DNA of 64,000 bases from NCBI GenBank assembly GCA_018401465.1, contig JAGYKE010000005.1, positions 62,001-126,000 of the forward strand, given 5' to 3'. Shown piece by piece: positions 45,574-55,579 of this stretch; the stretch's first letter is position 1; each line of letters starts with the position of its first letter. This stretch comes from Aestuariivita sp. (GTDB lineage Bacteria; Pseudomonadota; Alphaproteobacteria; Rhodobacterales; Rhodobacteraceae). The position numbers were made by a program, and so were the translations under genes. The notes below the pieces were generated by a model. It searched no databases and was not told the origin of the DNA. It was given only the letters and a program-made list of their open reading frames with translations.

Positions 45574-46182
45574 TCAGAGACTCATCAGCGACCGGATCTG
45601 ATCGAGCGCATCCTGCAGCAGGGCGGGATTGCTGCGCGCCTGTTCGAGCGCGGCCTTCATCGTGGTCTTGCGCAGTTCGCTCAGCGACGAGGCGTCGATC
45701 ATCTGGGACACCTTGTCGAAATCGAACCCGTCGACCGTCAGCAGCGTGGCAGGGTCCAGCGCATCCACGGCCTCGGTCACGGCCTCCGCAGCCGAGGAGG
45801 TGGCCTCTTCGGCGGCGGCAGCGGCTTGCGCGGCTGCGGCCTCGGCGGCGGCTGCGGCCTCTGCAGCTGCGGCTTCGGCAGCGGCGGCTTCCGCGGCGGC
45901 GGCTTCGGCAGCAGCGGCTGCGGCAGCTGCTTCAGCGGCTGCGGCTTCAGCGGCGGCGGCCTCGGCAGCAGCAGCTTCCGCAGCAGCGGCTTCAGCGGCA
46001 GCGGCCTCGGCAGCAGCAGCTTCCGCAGCAGCGGCTTCAGCGGCAGCGGCCTCGGCAGCAGCGGCTTCCGCCGCGGCAGCAGCTTCCGCCGCTTCCTGCG
46101 CGGCCTGCGTGCTGGCGTAATAATAATAACCGCCACCAATCGCGATGAAGGCAACGACGGCCAGGATCAGTTTGTTGTTCAT
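45574..46182 (-). CDS. Membrane-anchored EAAAA-repeat protein
   Basis: 202 residues from ATG at 46182 with GAGGG upstream. Residues 4-17 ([14 protein letters not shown]) form a membrane anchor, then YYYYAST. Residues about 27-130 are almost only Ala and Glu in five-residue units EAAAA, which should form one very long, negatively charged helix. The C-terminal about 60 residues are a distinct small domain ([35 protein letters not shown]) ending SLMSL. Probably a periplasmic or cytoplasmic spacer holding the end domain away from the membrane. No family assignment; function unknown. Confidence 0.7.
   Translation of the reverse strand: MNNKLILAVVAFIAIGGGYYYYASTQAAQEAAEAAAAAEAAAAEAAAAEAAAAEAAAAEAAAAEAAAAEAAAAEAAAAEAAAAEAAAAAAAAEAAAAEAAAAEAAAAEAAAAAEAAAAQAAAAAEEATSSAAEAVTEAVDALDPATLLTVDGFDFDKVSQMIDASSLSELRKTTMKAALEQARSNPALLQDALDQIRSLMSL
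45958..46047 (-). repeat. Exact 45-bp tandem duplication inside the EAAAA-repeat gene
   Basis: Bases 45958-46002 are repeated exactly at 46003-46047, and a third copy starts at 46048 but diverges after about 15 bases. Each 45-bp unit encodes three EAAAA pentapeptides. Expected to be prone to copy-number change in frame. Confidence 0.85.
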
Positions 46183-46311
46183 GTGCTCTTTCCCTCTTGG
46201 TGTCCTGCGGCGCCCGGATATGATTGCGGCCCTCTGACAGGAAGGCGCGGGAAAGAAAAGGCCACAAACGCTTTTCCGCGGCGAACCGGCCTCCTTCCGC
46301 CGATTTGCGCC

Positions 46312-46340
46312 TTGAAGTGGACCCGCCCCGCGTTTACCTT
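46312..46340 (+). promoter_or_regulatory. Candidate infC promoter
   Basis: TTGAAG (46312-46317), 17-base spacer, TACCTT (46335-46340), about 40 bases before the infC start. Confidence 0.5.
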
Positions 46341-46380
46341 GCGGCCTCACTCGGAGTGCCACTGCAATAGGAGCATCAAC

Positions 46381-46932
46381 ATAGCCCGCAGACCCCACAA
46401 CGCGCCGCCGCAACGCGAAACCGGCCCGCGCGTCAACGAACGCATCCGTTCCCCGGAAATCCGCCTGATCGGCGCAGATGGCGAAAACGTCGGCGTGGTC
46501 ACTCCGGCCCGCGCCATGGCGATGGCCGCGGAAGCAGGGCTCGACCTGGTCGAAATCTCTCCCACTGCGGTGCCGCCCGTGTGCAAGATCATGGATTTCG
46601 GCAAGTTCAAATACGAACAGCAGAAACGCGAAGCCGAAGCCCGCAAGAAGCAGAAGATCATCGAGGTCAAAGAGATCAAGTTCCGTCCCAACACGGACAC
46701 TCACGACTACGAGGTCAAGATGCGCAGTGTCTTCAAGTTCCTGGAAGGTGGCGACAAGGTGAAGGTTACCCTGCGCTTCCGTGGCCGCGAGATGGCCCAC
46801 CAGAACCTGGGTCGCGACCTTCTCGAACGCGTCGCCGACGACGTGAAAGAGGTCGGCAAGGTCGAGAACATGCCCAAGCTGGAAGGCCGCCAGATGGTCA
46901 TGATGATCGGGCCGCTGCCCCAGAAGGGCTGA
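46381..46932 (+). CDS. infC: Translation initiation factor IF-3 with ATA start codon
   Basis: Binds the 30S subunit and proof-reads initiator tRNA and start codons. 183 residues if read from ATA at 46381: it opens [20 protein letters not shown], the known alphaproteobacterial IF-3 N-terminus, and contains [20 protein letters not shown] and [25 protein letters not shown] lies exactly seven bases before the ATA; the ATC two codons earlier is only one base from it. No ATG, GTG or TTG fits. Rare start codons in infC let IF-3 repress its own translation. Confidence 0.92.
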   Translation: MARRPHNAPPQRETGPRVNERIRSPEIRLIGADGENVGVVTPARAMAMAAEAGLDLVEISPTAVPPVCKIMDFGKFKYEQQKREAEARKKQKIIEVKEIKFRPNTDTHDYEVKMRSVFKFLEGGDKVKVTLRFRGREMAHQNLGRDLLERVADDVKEVGKVENMPKLEGRQMVMMIGPLPQKG

Positions 46933-46953
46933 CGCCACCGAATATCCGCAAGG

Positions 46954-46979
46954 GCGCTCCCGGTTCGGGGGCGCTTTTT
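46954..46979 (+). terminator. infC intrinsic terminator
   Basis: GCGCTCCC, loop GGTTC, GGGGGCGC, then TTTTT: an 8-bp stem with one G-U pair starting 21 bases after the stop. Confidence 0.9.
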
Positions 46980-47098
46980 CTTTGCGCCCTTCACGCGGGC
47001 GTGAGCGCAATTTATCCCGGATGCGCGCCCCACCCCTCCCGGCAGAGCTGCTGCCCGTGCTACGATGGCACCACCCACAGGAGGGAGCCTGACCGACA

Positions 47099-47593
47099 AT
47101 GCCCATCACGCAGATCACCCGCCGCCGCCTCATCGCCGCAGGGGCGGCCGGCCTGATGGCCGCTGGCCTCGTCGCGCCCGCCCGCGCGGCGGGTATCGCG
47201 CCGACGCCCTCGATGCGGGGCGGGGCAAACAACTACCTCAAGGGCGCGCCCATCGTCGACCGCATCGGCGGCGGTGGCTTCCGGATGACGGGCAGCGTCC
47301 GGCGCGCGGGCGACGGCGCGCCGCTCTCCGGCATCCGCATCCAGATTTGGGCACATACGACCGAAGGCCATGAACGCGACGCCCACAGCCACGGCGCGAC
47401 GCTCACCGACGCCAACGGCGAATTCGTGATGGACATGCCGCAGATCGTGCCCGCCTTCGGCCAGCCGCACGGGCATCTTGCCTATGACGACGACATCGGC
47501 GGACAGGGGTTCGAGACCGTCTTCCTGCGGCCCGTCATGGACAGCGCCCGCGACGCGACGCTGGCGGCGCATTTCGTGCTGAAACCGATCTGA
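47099..47593 (+). CDS. Tat-exported intradiol-dioxygenase-fold protein lacking the tyrosine ligands
   Basis: 164 residues. The signal ITRRRLIAAGAAGLMAAGLV has a twin-arginine core and cleavage near ARA-AG. The mature domain resembles the beta-sandwich of intradiol dioxygenases: GSVRRAGDGAPLSGIRIQIW, then GATLTDANGEFVMDMPQIVP and GQPHGHLAYDDD. True enzymes bind iron by two Tyr and two His; here only an HxH pair (H124, H126) and a His cluster (H86, H91, H96, H98) are seen, and the ligand tyrosines are missing. It may bind a different metal or act without catalysis. Five bases before a heme membrane protein gene. Confidence 0.7.
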   Translation: MPITQITRRRLIAAGAAGLMAAGLVAPARAAGIAPTPSMRGGANNYLKGAPIVDRIGGGGFRMTGSVRRAGDGAPLSGIRIQIWAHTTEGHERDAHSHGATLTDANGEFVMDMPQIVPAFGQPHGHLAYDDDIGGQGFETVFLRPVMDSARDATLAAHFVLKPI

Positions 47594-47598
47594 GCGGC

Positions 47599-48189
47599 AT
47601 GCCGGCCCGGTGGCGCGCGGGGCTGATCTGGGCGGCGCTCGCGGTCACCCTCGCCCTGCCCGTCGCCGCGGCGGCGACAAGCCCGTATCTCGCCTGGCGC
47701 GACCCGGTCTATATCGCGGCGGGTTTCGCCGGAATCGTCGCGATGGCGCTTCTGCCGGTGCAGCCGCTTCTGATGGCGGGTCTTCTGCCGGGCCTGACCG
47801 GCCCCCGCGCCCGCCGTGCCCATGCCCGTATCGGCGCGGCGCTCGCACTGTGCATCGCGCTGCATGTCGGGGGCCTCTGGATCACCAGCCCGCCCGACGT
47901 GATCGACGCACTTCTCTTCGTGTCGCCCACGCCCTTCTCGGTCTGGGGCGTGCTGGCAATGTGGGCGGTGGGGGCCATCCTCGCGCTCGCCGCGCTGCGC
48001 CGCCGCCTGCGCCCCGCGACCTGGCGGCGCGCGCATGGGGTGCTGGCCGCGATACTGGTCGGCGGCACGATCCTGCACGCGCTTCTGGTCGAAGGCGCCA
48101 TGGAGGAGGTGACCAAGACCGCGCTCGCGGTCCTGATCCTTGGCTCAGCGCTGGTCCTGCTGCGCGACCGGGTCAGGCACGCCCGCTGA
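47599..48189 (+). CDS. Ferric-reductase-like transmembrane heme protein
   Basis: 196 residues, about six membrane helices. Two pairs of His spaced as bis-heme ligands are visible: RAHARIGAALALCIALHVGG (helix 3) and RRAHGVLAAILVGGTILHAL (helix 5). This matches the ferric_reduct/YedZ-like transmembrane domain without a flavin domain, so electrons probably pass to or from the preceding periplasmic protein. The gene begins five bases after it and should be cotranscribed. It converges on coxM, ending 7 bp from it. Confidence 0.8.
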   Translation: MPARWRAGLIWAALAVTLALPVAAAATSPYLAWRDPVYIAAGFAGIVAMALLPVQPLLMAGLLPGLTGPRARRAHARIGAALALCIALHVGGLWITSPPDVIDALLFVSPTPFSVWGVLAMWAVGAILALAALRRRLRPATWRRAHGVLAAILVGGTILHALLVEGAMEEVTKTALAVLILGSALVLLRDRVRHAR

Positions 48190-48196
48190 CGGGGCC

Positions 48197-48988
48197 TCAG
48201 GCCGCCGCCGCCACCGCGCGCTTAGTCAGCACCTTCACCAGATGCGCCCGGTACTCAGGCGTGCCGTGGATATCCCTGATCAGGCCATCGGCCGAAACGG
48301 TCAGCCCCTCGACCGCCGCGGGCGAGAAATCCGCCGACAGCGCCGCCTCGGCCTCGGTCCAGCGGAAGACCCCGTTCTCTGACGCGCCGGTCACCGCGAC
48401 GCGCACGCCATCGGCGAACTTCGCAACATAGACCCCGGTCAGCGCAAAGCGCGACGCGGGCTGCACGAACTTCTGGTAATTCGCCTTCTGGGGGACGGGG
48501 AAGCGCACTTCGGTGATGATCTCGCCGTCATGCAGCGCGGTCGTGAACATGCCCTGAAAGTAATCATCCGCCGCGATGTCGCGTGTATTGGTCTTGACCG
48601 TGGCGCCCGAACCCAGCACCGCCGCCGGGTAGCAGGCGGCGGGATCGTTGTTGGCAAGGCTGCCGCCGATCGTGCCGCGGTTGCGCACCGCCGGGTCGCC
48701 GATATGCGACGCGAGTGCGGCCAGTGCCGGATAATGCGCCGCGGCTTCGGAGGCGACCGTCACATGAGTCGTCGCCCCGCCGATGGCAAGCGTTCCGTCA
48801 TCCGCGCGGCACACGCCTTTCATTTCGCCGATGCCCGACAGGCTCACCAGCGTCGCGGGCGCGTTCAGCCTCTGCTTCAGCGCGGGGATCAGCGTCTGCC
48901 CACCGCCCAACGCCTGCGCCTCTTCCGTGCCAAGCGCCTTGGCGGCGTCGGCAATGGTCGCGGGCTTCACGAATTCGAAGTTGTACAT
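48197..48988 (-). CDS. coxM: FAD-binding medium subunit of a CO-dehydrogenase-type molybdenum hydroxylase
   Basis: 263 residues; carries FAD and passes electrons from the [2Fe-2S] subunit to an acceptor. FAD-site segments: ALGGGQTLIPALKQRL near residue 30 and IGDPAVRNRGTIGGSLANND near 105, plus AVLGSGATVKT. C-terminal CO_deh_flav_C part contains KFVQPASRFALTGVYVAKF. It is the last gene of the cox run and is separated from coxL by 96 bp holding a repeat element. The Cox naming is by family; the physiological substrate is not known to be CO. Confidence 0.93.
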   Translation of the reverse strand: MYNFEFVKPATIADAAKALGTEEAQALGGGQTLIPALKQRLNAPATLVSLSGIGEMKGVCRADDGTLAIGGATTHVTVASEAAAHYPALAALASHIGDPAVRNRGTIGGSLANNDPAACYPAAVLGSGATVKTNTRDIAADDYFQGMFTTALHDGEIITEVRFPVPQKANYQKFVQPASRFALTGVYVAKFADGVRVAVTGASENGVFRWTEAEAALSADFSPAAVEGLTVSADGLIRDIHGTPEYRAHLVKVLTKRAVAAAA

Positions 48989-49025
48989 CTTGGTCTCCTC
49001 CCGCGAGGGAGAGACATCCCTGCCC

Positions 49026-49076
49026 CTTCCTCTCGCTCAAAATATCCCGGGGAGCGCGAGGGGCAGAGCCCCTCGC
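49026..49076 (-). repeat. Intergenic hairpin repeat, copy B
   Basis: Minus strand: GCGAGGGGC-TCT-GCCCCTCGC (9-bp perfect stem, 49056-49076), then CCCCGGGATATTTTGAGCGA and GAGGAAG. It lies between coxL and coxM, reading in the same direction as the genes. Confidence 0.8.
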
Positions 49077-49084
49077 ACGCCAGT

Positions 49085-51451
49085 TCATCCCTGCATTGCC
49101 GACCAGACGCGCGACGGCGACACCGGCATGTCGATATGGGCGACATGCGTCATCCCGCCCGAATGCAGCGCGTCGATCACCGCGTTCACGACCGCGGGGG
49201 GCGAACCGATCGCGCCCGCCTCGCCGCAGCCCTTCACGCCCAGCGGATTGTGGGTGCAGGGCGTCTGGCTGGAATGGTCGACCGCGTAGAACGGCACGTC
49301 ATCGGCGCGCGGCATGGCGTAATCCATGTAGGACCCGGTCAGAAGCTGACCGTTCTCGTCATAGACGCAGGATTCAAGCAGCGCCTGCCCGATCCCCTGG
49401 CCGATCCCGCCATGCACCTGACCGTCGACGATCATCGGGTTGATGATGTTGCCGAAATCGTCGGCGGCAGCGAAGCGCTCCACCGTGACCTTGCCGGTCT
49501 CGGGGTCCACCTCGACCTCGCAGGCATAGGCGCCCGCCGGGTAGGTGAAGTTGGCGGGGTCGTAGAAGGCCGTCTCCTCCAGCCCGGGCTCGATCTCGGT
49601 CAGGGGGAAGTTGTGCGGCACATAGGCCGTCAGCGTCACATCGCCCCAAGCGACCGACTTGTCGGTGCCCGCGACGGTGAAGCGGCCGTCCTTCAGCTCG
49701 ATATCCGTGTCCGAGGCTTCCATCAGGTGGGCCGCGATCTTCTTGGCCTTGTTGATGATCTTCTCGGTCGCGCGCACCATGGCCGACCCGCAGACAGCAA
49801 GCGACCGAGACCCATAGGTGCCCATCCCGAAGGGGATCTTGGACGTGTCGCCATGCACGATCTCGACCATGCTTTCATCGATGCCGATCATCTCGGCCAC
49901 GACCTGCGGGAAGGCGGTCTCATGCCCCTGCCCGTGGGAATGCGCGCCCACCATGACGCTGATCGATCCCGTCGCGTTCACCCGCACGGTCGCGGCGTCG
50001 TAAAGCCCCGCGCGCGCGCCCAGCATGCCCACGATGTTCGACGGCGCGATGCCGCAGGCCTCGATATAGCAGTTGACGCCAAGGCCGCGCAGCTTGCCGC
50101 GCTTTTCGCTTTCCGCGCGCCGCGCGGCAAAGCCCACGATGTCGGCGGCAACTTCGAGCTTGTCCATGGTGCCGTTGTAATCGCCCGTGTCATAGGTCAG
50201 CGCGACCGGCGTGTCATAGGGAAACTCGGTGATGAAGTTCTGCCGGCGCAGCTTGATCGGGTCGACGCCCAACTCGCGCGCCGCCTTGTCGATCACGCGC
50301 TCGAGCTGGTAGGTCGCCTCGGGGCGGCCCGCGCCGCGATAGGCGTCCACCGGCACGGTGTTGGTGAAGACGGCCTTCACGTTCACCTGAATGACCGGCG
50401 TGCGGTAGTTGCCCGCCATCAGCGTCCCGTGCAGCCAAGTCGGCACCGAGGACGAGAAGGTCGACAGATAGGCCCCCATGTTGGCCATCGTGTTCGTGCG
50501 CAGCGCGACGAAGTTGTTGTCCGCATCCAGCGCCAGTTCGATCTTGGTCACGTGGTCGCGGCCCTGTGCGTCGGACATGAAGGCCTCGGACCGCGAGGCG
50601 GTCCACTTCACGGGACGGTTGCAGGCCTTGGCGGCGAAGGTGACGAAGGCCTCTTCCGCATAGTGGAAGATCTTCGTGCCGAAACCGCCGCCCACGTCGG
50701 GGGCAACGACCCGCACCTTGTGCTCGGGCAGGCCGAGCACGAAGGCGCACATCAGAAGCCGGATCACATGCGGGTTCTGACTGGTGGTGTAAAGCGTGTA
50801 GTCTTCGGTCCCGCGGCTGTATTCCGCCACGGCCACGCGCGGTTCCATCGGGTTGGCGACCAGCCGCTGGTTGGTCAGCTCGAGCGTCGTCACATGCGCC
50901 GCCGCATCGAAGGCCGCCTGAACTGCCGCATCGTCGGTCTGGCCCAGCACCCAGTCATAGCACAGGTTCGAGGTCAGATCGTCATGCACCTTGGTGGCGC
51001 CGTCCTTCAGTGCCGCGCCCATGTTGACGACCGCGGGCAGTTCTTCCAGATCGAGAACGATGGCTTCCGCCGCGTCGCGCGCCTGTTCGTAGGTATCGGC
51101 CACGACTGCCGCGATCGGGTCGCCCACATGGCGCACCTTGCCCTGGGCCAGGATCGGGTGCGGGGGTTCCTGCATCGGCACGCCGTGCCGGTCGGTCACC
51201 TGCCAGCCGCAGGGCAGACCGCCCACGCCCGTGAAATCCGCACCTGTGAAGATGCGCACGACCCCCGGCATCGCCGCCGCAGCCGACGTGTCGATCCCGT
51301 TGATCTTCGCATGCGCCACGTCCGAGCGCAGGAAATGCACATAGGCCTGTCCGCGCACGTTGATGTCATCGGTATAGTTACCGGCCCCCGTCAGGAACCT
51401 TACGTCCTCGCGCCGCTTCTTCGCCGCGCCGATACCCGTATCCTTAGGCAT
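49085..51451 (-). CDS. coxL: Molybdopterin large subunit, form II CoxL
   Basis: 788 residues; holds the molybdenum cofactor and active site. The loop A370-Y-R-G-A-G-R376 ([18 protein letters not shown]) is the signature of form II, in contrast to the AYXCSFR of true CO-oxidising form I. Catalytic Glu E744 lies in [15 protein letters not shown], and the cofactor loops GGGFGTKIF and [11 protein letters not shown] are visible. Form II enzymes show little or no CO use; aldehydes or heteroaromatics are possible. Genes for S, L, M and the maturation factors surround it. Confidence 0.95.
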   Translation of the reverse strand: MPKDTGIGAAKKRREDVRFLTGAGNYTDDINVRGQAYVHFLRSDVAHAKINGIDTSAAAAMPGVVRIFTGADFTGVGGLPCGWQVTDRHGVPMQEPPHPILAQGKVRHVGDPIAAVVADTYEQARDAAEAIVLDLEELPAVVNMGAALKDGATKVHDDLTSNLCYDWVLGQTDDAAVQAAFDAAAHVTTLELTNQRLVANPMEPRVAVAEYSRGTEDYTLYTTSQNPHVIRLLMCAFVLGLPEHKVRVVAPDVGGGFGTKIFHYAEEAFVTFAAKACNRPVKWTASRSEAFMSDAQGRDHVTKIELALDADNNFVALRTNTMANMGAYLSTFSSSVPTWLHGTLMAGNYRTPVIQVNVKAVFTNTVPVDAYRGAGRPEATYQLERVIDKAARELGVDPIKLRRQNFITEFPYDTPVALTYDTGDYNGTMDKLEVAADIVGFAARRAESEKRGKLRGLGVNCYIEACGIAPSNIVGMLGARAGLYDAATVRVNATGSISVMVGAHSHGQGHETAFPQVVAEMIGIDESMVEIVHGDTSKIPFGMGTYGSRSLAVCGSAMVRATEKIINKAKKIAAHLMEASDTDIELKDGRFTVAGTDKSVAWGDVTLTAYVPHNFPLTEIEPGLEETAFYDPANFTYPAGAYACEVEVDPETGKVTVERFAAADDFGNIINPMIVDGQVHGGIGQGIGQALLESCVYDENGQLLTGSYMDYAMPRADDVPFYAVDHSSQTPCTHNPLGVKGCGEAGAIGSPPAVVNAVIDALHSGGMTHVAHIDMPVSPSRVWSAMQG

Positions 51452-51497
51452 GTCGTCCTCCCTGGAATGATCCGAAGGCCTGCGCCCGCACTCCCCT

Positions 51498-51585
51498 GCT
51501 TCTTCGGGTCACGAATATCCCGGGGAGCGCGAGGGCTTGTCCATTCTTCGCCATTGGCTCAAGAACAATGGACGAGGCCCCTCGC
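51498..51585 (-). repeat. Intergenic hairpin repeat, copy C (with extended stem)
   Basis: Minus strand: GCGAGGGGC (51577-51585) and GCCCTCGC (51529-51536) pair, but the loop is enlarged and holds a second hairpin in which GTCCATT pairs with AATGGAC. CCCCGGGATATT follows; the GCGAGAGGAAG tail is degenerate (GACCCGAAGAAG). It lies between coxS and coxL. Confidence 0.7.
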
Positions 51586-51594
51586 TTGTGTCGC

Positions 51595-52080
51595 TTATTC
51601 GGCCGCGATGGCGGTCACGTCCTGACCGCTTGCCGCCATGATCGCCTTGACGATGTTGTGATACCCGGTGCAGCGGCAGATATTGCCCTCGAGGTATTCC
51701 CGCACGTCCCGTTCGGTGGGCTTCGGGTTCTCCTTGAGAAGCGCCGCCGCCGACATAACCATGCCCGGCGTGCAGAAGCCGCATTGCAGCCCGTGATGGT
51801 CCTGGAACGCCTGCTGGATCACGTTGAGCGATCCGTCCGCATTGGCCTGACCTTCGATCGTGGCCACATCGGCGCCATCGGCCTCAAGCGCGAGAATCGC
51901 GCAGGACTTCACGGCGGCGCCGTTCACATGCACCACGCAGGCGCCGCATTGCGACGTGTCGCAGCCCACATGTGTCCCGGTCAGGCCGAGATGATCACGC
52001 AGGTAACCGGACAGAAGGGTGCGGCCTTCGACCGTTCCGGACGTGGCTTTACCGTTCACGGTCATCGAGACCTGTGGCAT
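51595..52080 (-). CDS. coxS: [2Fe-2S] small subunit of the molybdenum hydroxylase
   Basis: 161 residues; relays electrons from the Mo site to FAD. Plant-type cluster ligands C40, C45, C48 and C60 ([18 protein letters not shown]), and the helical cluster C100, C103, C135, C137 ([23 protein letters not shown]) are complete. RBS GGGAGGAAG precedes the start. First of the structural genes (S-L-M order on the minus strand), 113 bp downstream of the molybdopterin-binding gene. Confidence 0.96.
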   Translation of the reverse strand: MPQVSMTVNGKATSGTVEGRTLLSGYLRDHLGLTGTHVGCDTSQCGACVVHVNGAAVKSCAILALEADGADVATIEGQANADGSLNVIQQAFQDHHGLQCGFCTPGMVMSAAALLKENPKPTERDVREYLEGNICRCTGYHNIVKAIMAASGQDVTAIAAE

Positions 52081-52193
52081 GGCTTCCTCCCAAAAGCGCG
52101 TTTGTTTGAACCGGAGTTAAGCATGGCCCCGCGCCAATGAGAACCCGGATTCTTCGACATTTTTCCGGCATCTGCGATGAGGGGCCGCAGAGC

Positions 52194-53188
52194 CTATCCG
52201 CGGCCCGCGCGCGGCTGCGGGCGGGTCGGGATTTCCTTCAGCAGACCACCCACGCCCATGCCCGCGATATCCGCGCCGGTGACGGGCAGACCGCAGACGA
52301 TGCGCGACAGGACCCAGTCCGCCCCGTTGAGCGCGGGGCTGCGCGCGCAGCCCGGCAGACCGATCACCGGCCGCGATCCAAGCGCGCCCAGAAACAGCAG
52401 GTTGCCCGGATCGACAGGCATGCCGAAGCGGTCGACCCGCCCGCCCGCCTGACGCACCGCTTCCGGCGCGACATCGGCGCAATCCGAGGTGGCGGACGCT
52501 GTCAGGATCAGCACGACCTCGCCCGCGATCTCGCTCAGCGCCTGCGCCAGCGGGCCGGTCCCATGCGGCACGATGCGGGTTTCGGCCATCTCCATCCCCA
52601 GAGCGGCGATGCGGTCGGCCACGGCGCGGATGCCCTTGCCCGAATCGGGCGCGCCCGGCACGTCCGTCACGATCAGCCCCGCGCGCGCCATTACGGGCGC
52701 CGCCATGCGGATCGCCCCGCGCCCCGCGTCGCAGGCGCGCGCCACGTCCGCCGCAGCGACGCCGTACGAGATGATCTTGATCGTCGCCACCATGCCGCCG
52801 GGGCTCAGTTGCTGAAAAGGCGGCACGGTCGCCACGGTGATCATCGGATCGACCGCGTTCACCGCTTGGATGGCGGCGGCGTCCAGCACCACGATACCGG
52901 GCGTATCGGCGATCAAGTTGACACGGCCGGTGAAGGGTTCCGTCAGTCGGATGCGCGCCACCGCCGGATCGAGGACGATGGCCGCCGCCAGACGCCGCGC
53001 CGCTTCGTCCTCGTGCAGGTCACCGGGGTCGAGGCGCGCCACGACCACATCGTTGAGTCCCGCCGCGAGAAGCTGCGCGACATGCTTCCCCGTCAGCACG
53101 ACGCCCTTGCGGATGCGCGCGCCCTCTGCCTGCACCGAATGGGCAAGGATCGCGCCCTCCGCCGCGCCAACCGGGACGGGGCCGAATT

Positions 53189-53192
<4 letters not shown>
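52194..53192 (-). CDS. Molybdopterin-binding (MoCF_biosynth) protein of the cox cluster
   Basis: 332 residues. The C-terminal half is a MoaB/MoeA/CinA-like domain: LILTASATSDCADVAPEAVR (metal/AMP site) and RPVIGLPGCARSPALNGADW. The N-terminal half (GPVPVGAAEGAILAHSVQ) is MoeA-like. Such stand-alone proteins accompany cox and xdh genes and probably help mature or load the cofactor. Its start overlaps the xdhC stop by four bases (ATGA). A four-base overlap and shared strand put it firmly in the operon. Confidence 0.85.
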
Positions 53193-54157
<965 letters not shown>

Positions 54158-54248
54158 GGGCTGTAGCCTCCTGTGCGGGCGCGCGGTGCGGCCCCTTGAT
54201 CATTCTAGGGATTGGCGCGGCAGAGAAAAGCTTTGCCCCCGGCCTGCG

Positions 54249-55511
54249 TCACCCGTCGCGCAGCATCGCCATCAGGCGCGCCTTCTCGCCCATGTCTTCG
54301 GGGCGGGAAATGGCCCGCGCCAGCTCTTCCAGCGAGGCGATGCTGTGTCCCGCGCGGAAGCTGTCGACATGGGGCAGCATGGCCGCGATTCCGCGCGCCT
54401 TCGGCGCGAAGCCGTCCCAGCGCAGCAGCGGGTTCAGCCAGATCAGCCGCCGCGACGACAGATGCAGGCGCTCCGCCGCGCGGGCGAGGGCGTCGGGGTC
54501 ATCTCGGTCCAGCCCGTCGGTGATCAGGAGCACCACCGCCCCCTGCCCCATCACGCGCCGCGACCAGTCGCGGTTGAAGGCATGCAGGCAGGCCCCGATC
54601 CGCGTGCCGCCCTCCCAGTCCTGTGCTTCCGCCCCGGCGGCCTTCAACGCCTGATCCACGTCGCGCTGGCGCAGGTGGCGGGTGATGTTGGTCAGCCGCG
54701 TGCCGAAGGTGAAGGCATGCACCTTCGCCCAGCCCGCGCCGCGCGCATTGGACACGGCATGCAGGAAATGCAGGACAACGCGGGAATACTGGCTCATCGA
54801 GCCCGAGATATCGCAAAGCACCACAAGGTTGGGCCAGCGGTCGCGCGGGGTCAGCCGGGCCAGCGTATGCATCTCGCCGCCTTGCCGCATGGCCGCGCGC
54901 AGGGTGCGCCGCCAGTCGATCCGCGCGCCCCGGATCGCCGCCTGCCCCCGGCGCGAGGCGATGGGCGTCACCGGCAGGGTCAGCCGCGCGATCATCCGTT
55001 TCGCCGCAGCCATCTCGGCGGTGCTCATCTGTTCGAAGTCGAGTTTGCGCAGACGTTCCTCGGCCGACATGGTCATCGAGGCGTCGATTTCCACCGCAGT
55101 CTCGTCATTGTCGCTGTCGTCTTGCGGCGGTGCGGGCCGGTCGACGCCGTCAAGCAGCGCTTCGGCCGCGCGCTTTTCGGCGGCCTCGGCGAGGCGCTCT
55201 TCCTGCACGCCGCGGATCGCGGGCAGCATCGCGGCCATCATGTGTTCGAGATAGCGCGGATCGCGCCAGTAGAGGCGGAAGACCTGCGCGAAGACCGTTC
55301 GGTGTTCCGGGCGGCTCACGAAACAGGCCTGCAGGGTCCAGAAAAAGTCGGCCTTTTCGGTGAAGCCCGCCGATTCGACCGCGCGGATCGCGTCGATCAC
55401 CCGGCCCGTGCCGATCGGCAGGCCCGCCTTGCGCAGCGCGCGGGCGAAATGGACGATGTTGCCCACAAGCTTAGGGTTGTCGGGAATATCTAGGGGGAGA
55501 AGCTCAGCCAT
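54249..55511 (-). CDS. coxE: CoxE-type VWA-domain protein
   Basis: 420 residues. The C-terminal von Willebrand factor A domain has the MIDAS D-x-S-G-S in LVVLCDISGSMSQYSRVVLH, then VLLITDGLDRDDPDALARAA. The N-terminal about 230 residues are helical, with an acidic stretch PPQDDSDNDETAVEID. CoxE works with the MoxR ATPase CoxD in assembling the CODH active site. Its start at 55511 lacks a clear ribosome site and sits just behind repeat copy D, which fills the 68-bp gap to coxD. Confidence 0.93.
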   Translation of the reverse strand: MAELLPLDIPDNPKLVGNIVHFARALRKAGLPIGTGRVIDAIRAVESAGFTEKADFFWTLQACFVSRPEHRTVFAQVFRLYWRDPRYLEHMMAAMLPAIRGVQEERLAEAAEKRAAEALLDGVDRPAPPQDDSDNDETAVEIDASMTMSAEERLRKLDFEQMSTAEMAAAKRMIARLTLPVTPIASRRGQAAIRGARIDWRRTLRAAMRQGGEMHTLARLTPRDRWPNLVVLCDISGSMSQYSRVVLHFLHAVSNARGAGWAKVHAFTFGTRLTNITRHLRQRDVDQALKAAGAEAQDWEGGTRIGACLHAFNRDWSRRVMGQGAVVLLITDGLDRDDPDALARAAERLHLSSRRLIWLNPLLRWDGFAPKARGIAAMLPHVDSFRAGHSIASLEELARAISRPEDMGEKARLMAMLRDG

Positions 55512-55521
55512 GGATCATGCC

Positions 55522-55569
55522 GCGGGGGCTCTGCCCCCGCACCCCCGGGATATTTGCAGCGAGAGGAAG
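55522..55569 (+). repeat. Intergenic hairpin repeat, copy D
   Basis: GCGGGGGC-TCT-GCCCCCGC (8-bp perfect stem, 55522-55540), then CCCCCGGGATATTTGCAGCG and AGAGGAAG. It reads on the plus strand, against the coxD-coxE transcript, and fills the gap between these genes. Confidence 0.8.
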
Positions 55570-55579
55570 AGAGGGGCCA

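Noticed and set aside
45807-46103. Regular repeats resembling a CRISPR or satellite array
   Set aside because: The repeats are codons of the EAAAA protein in frame, with no unique spacers between conserved units.
48530-51625. Open frame of about 1030 codons on the plus strand
   Set aside because: Antisense to coxM and coxL; no recognisable domain and low-complexity Arg/His/Val composition.
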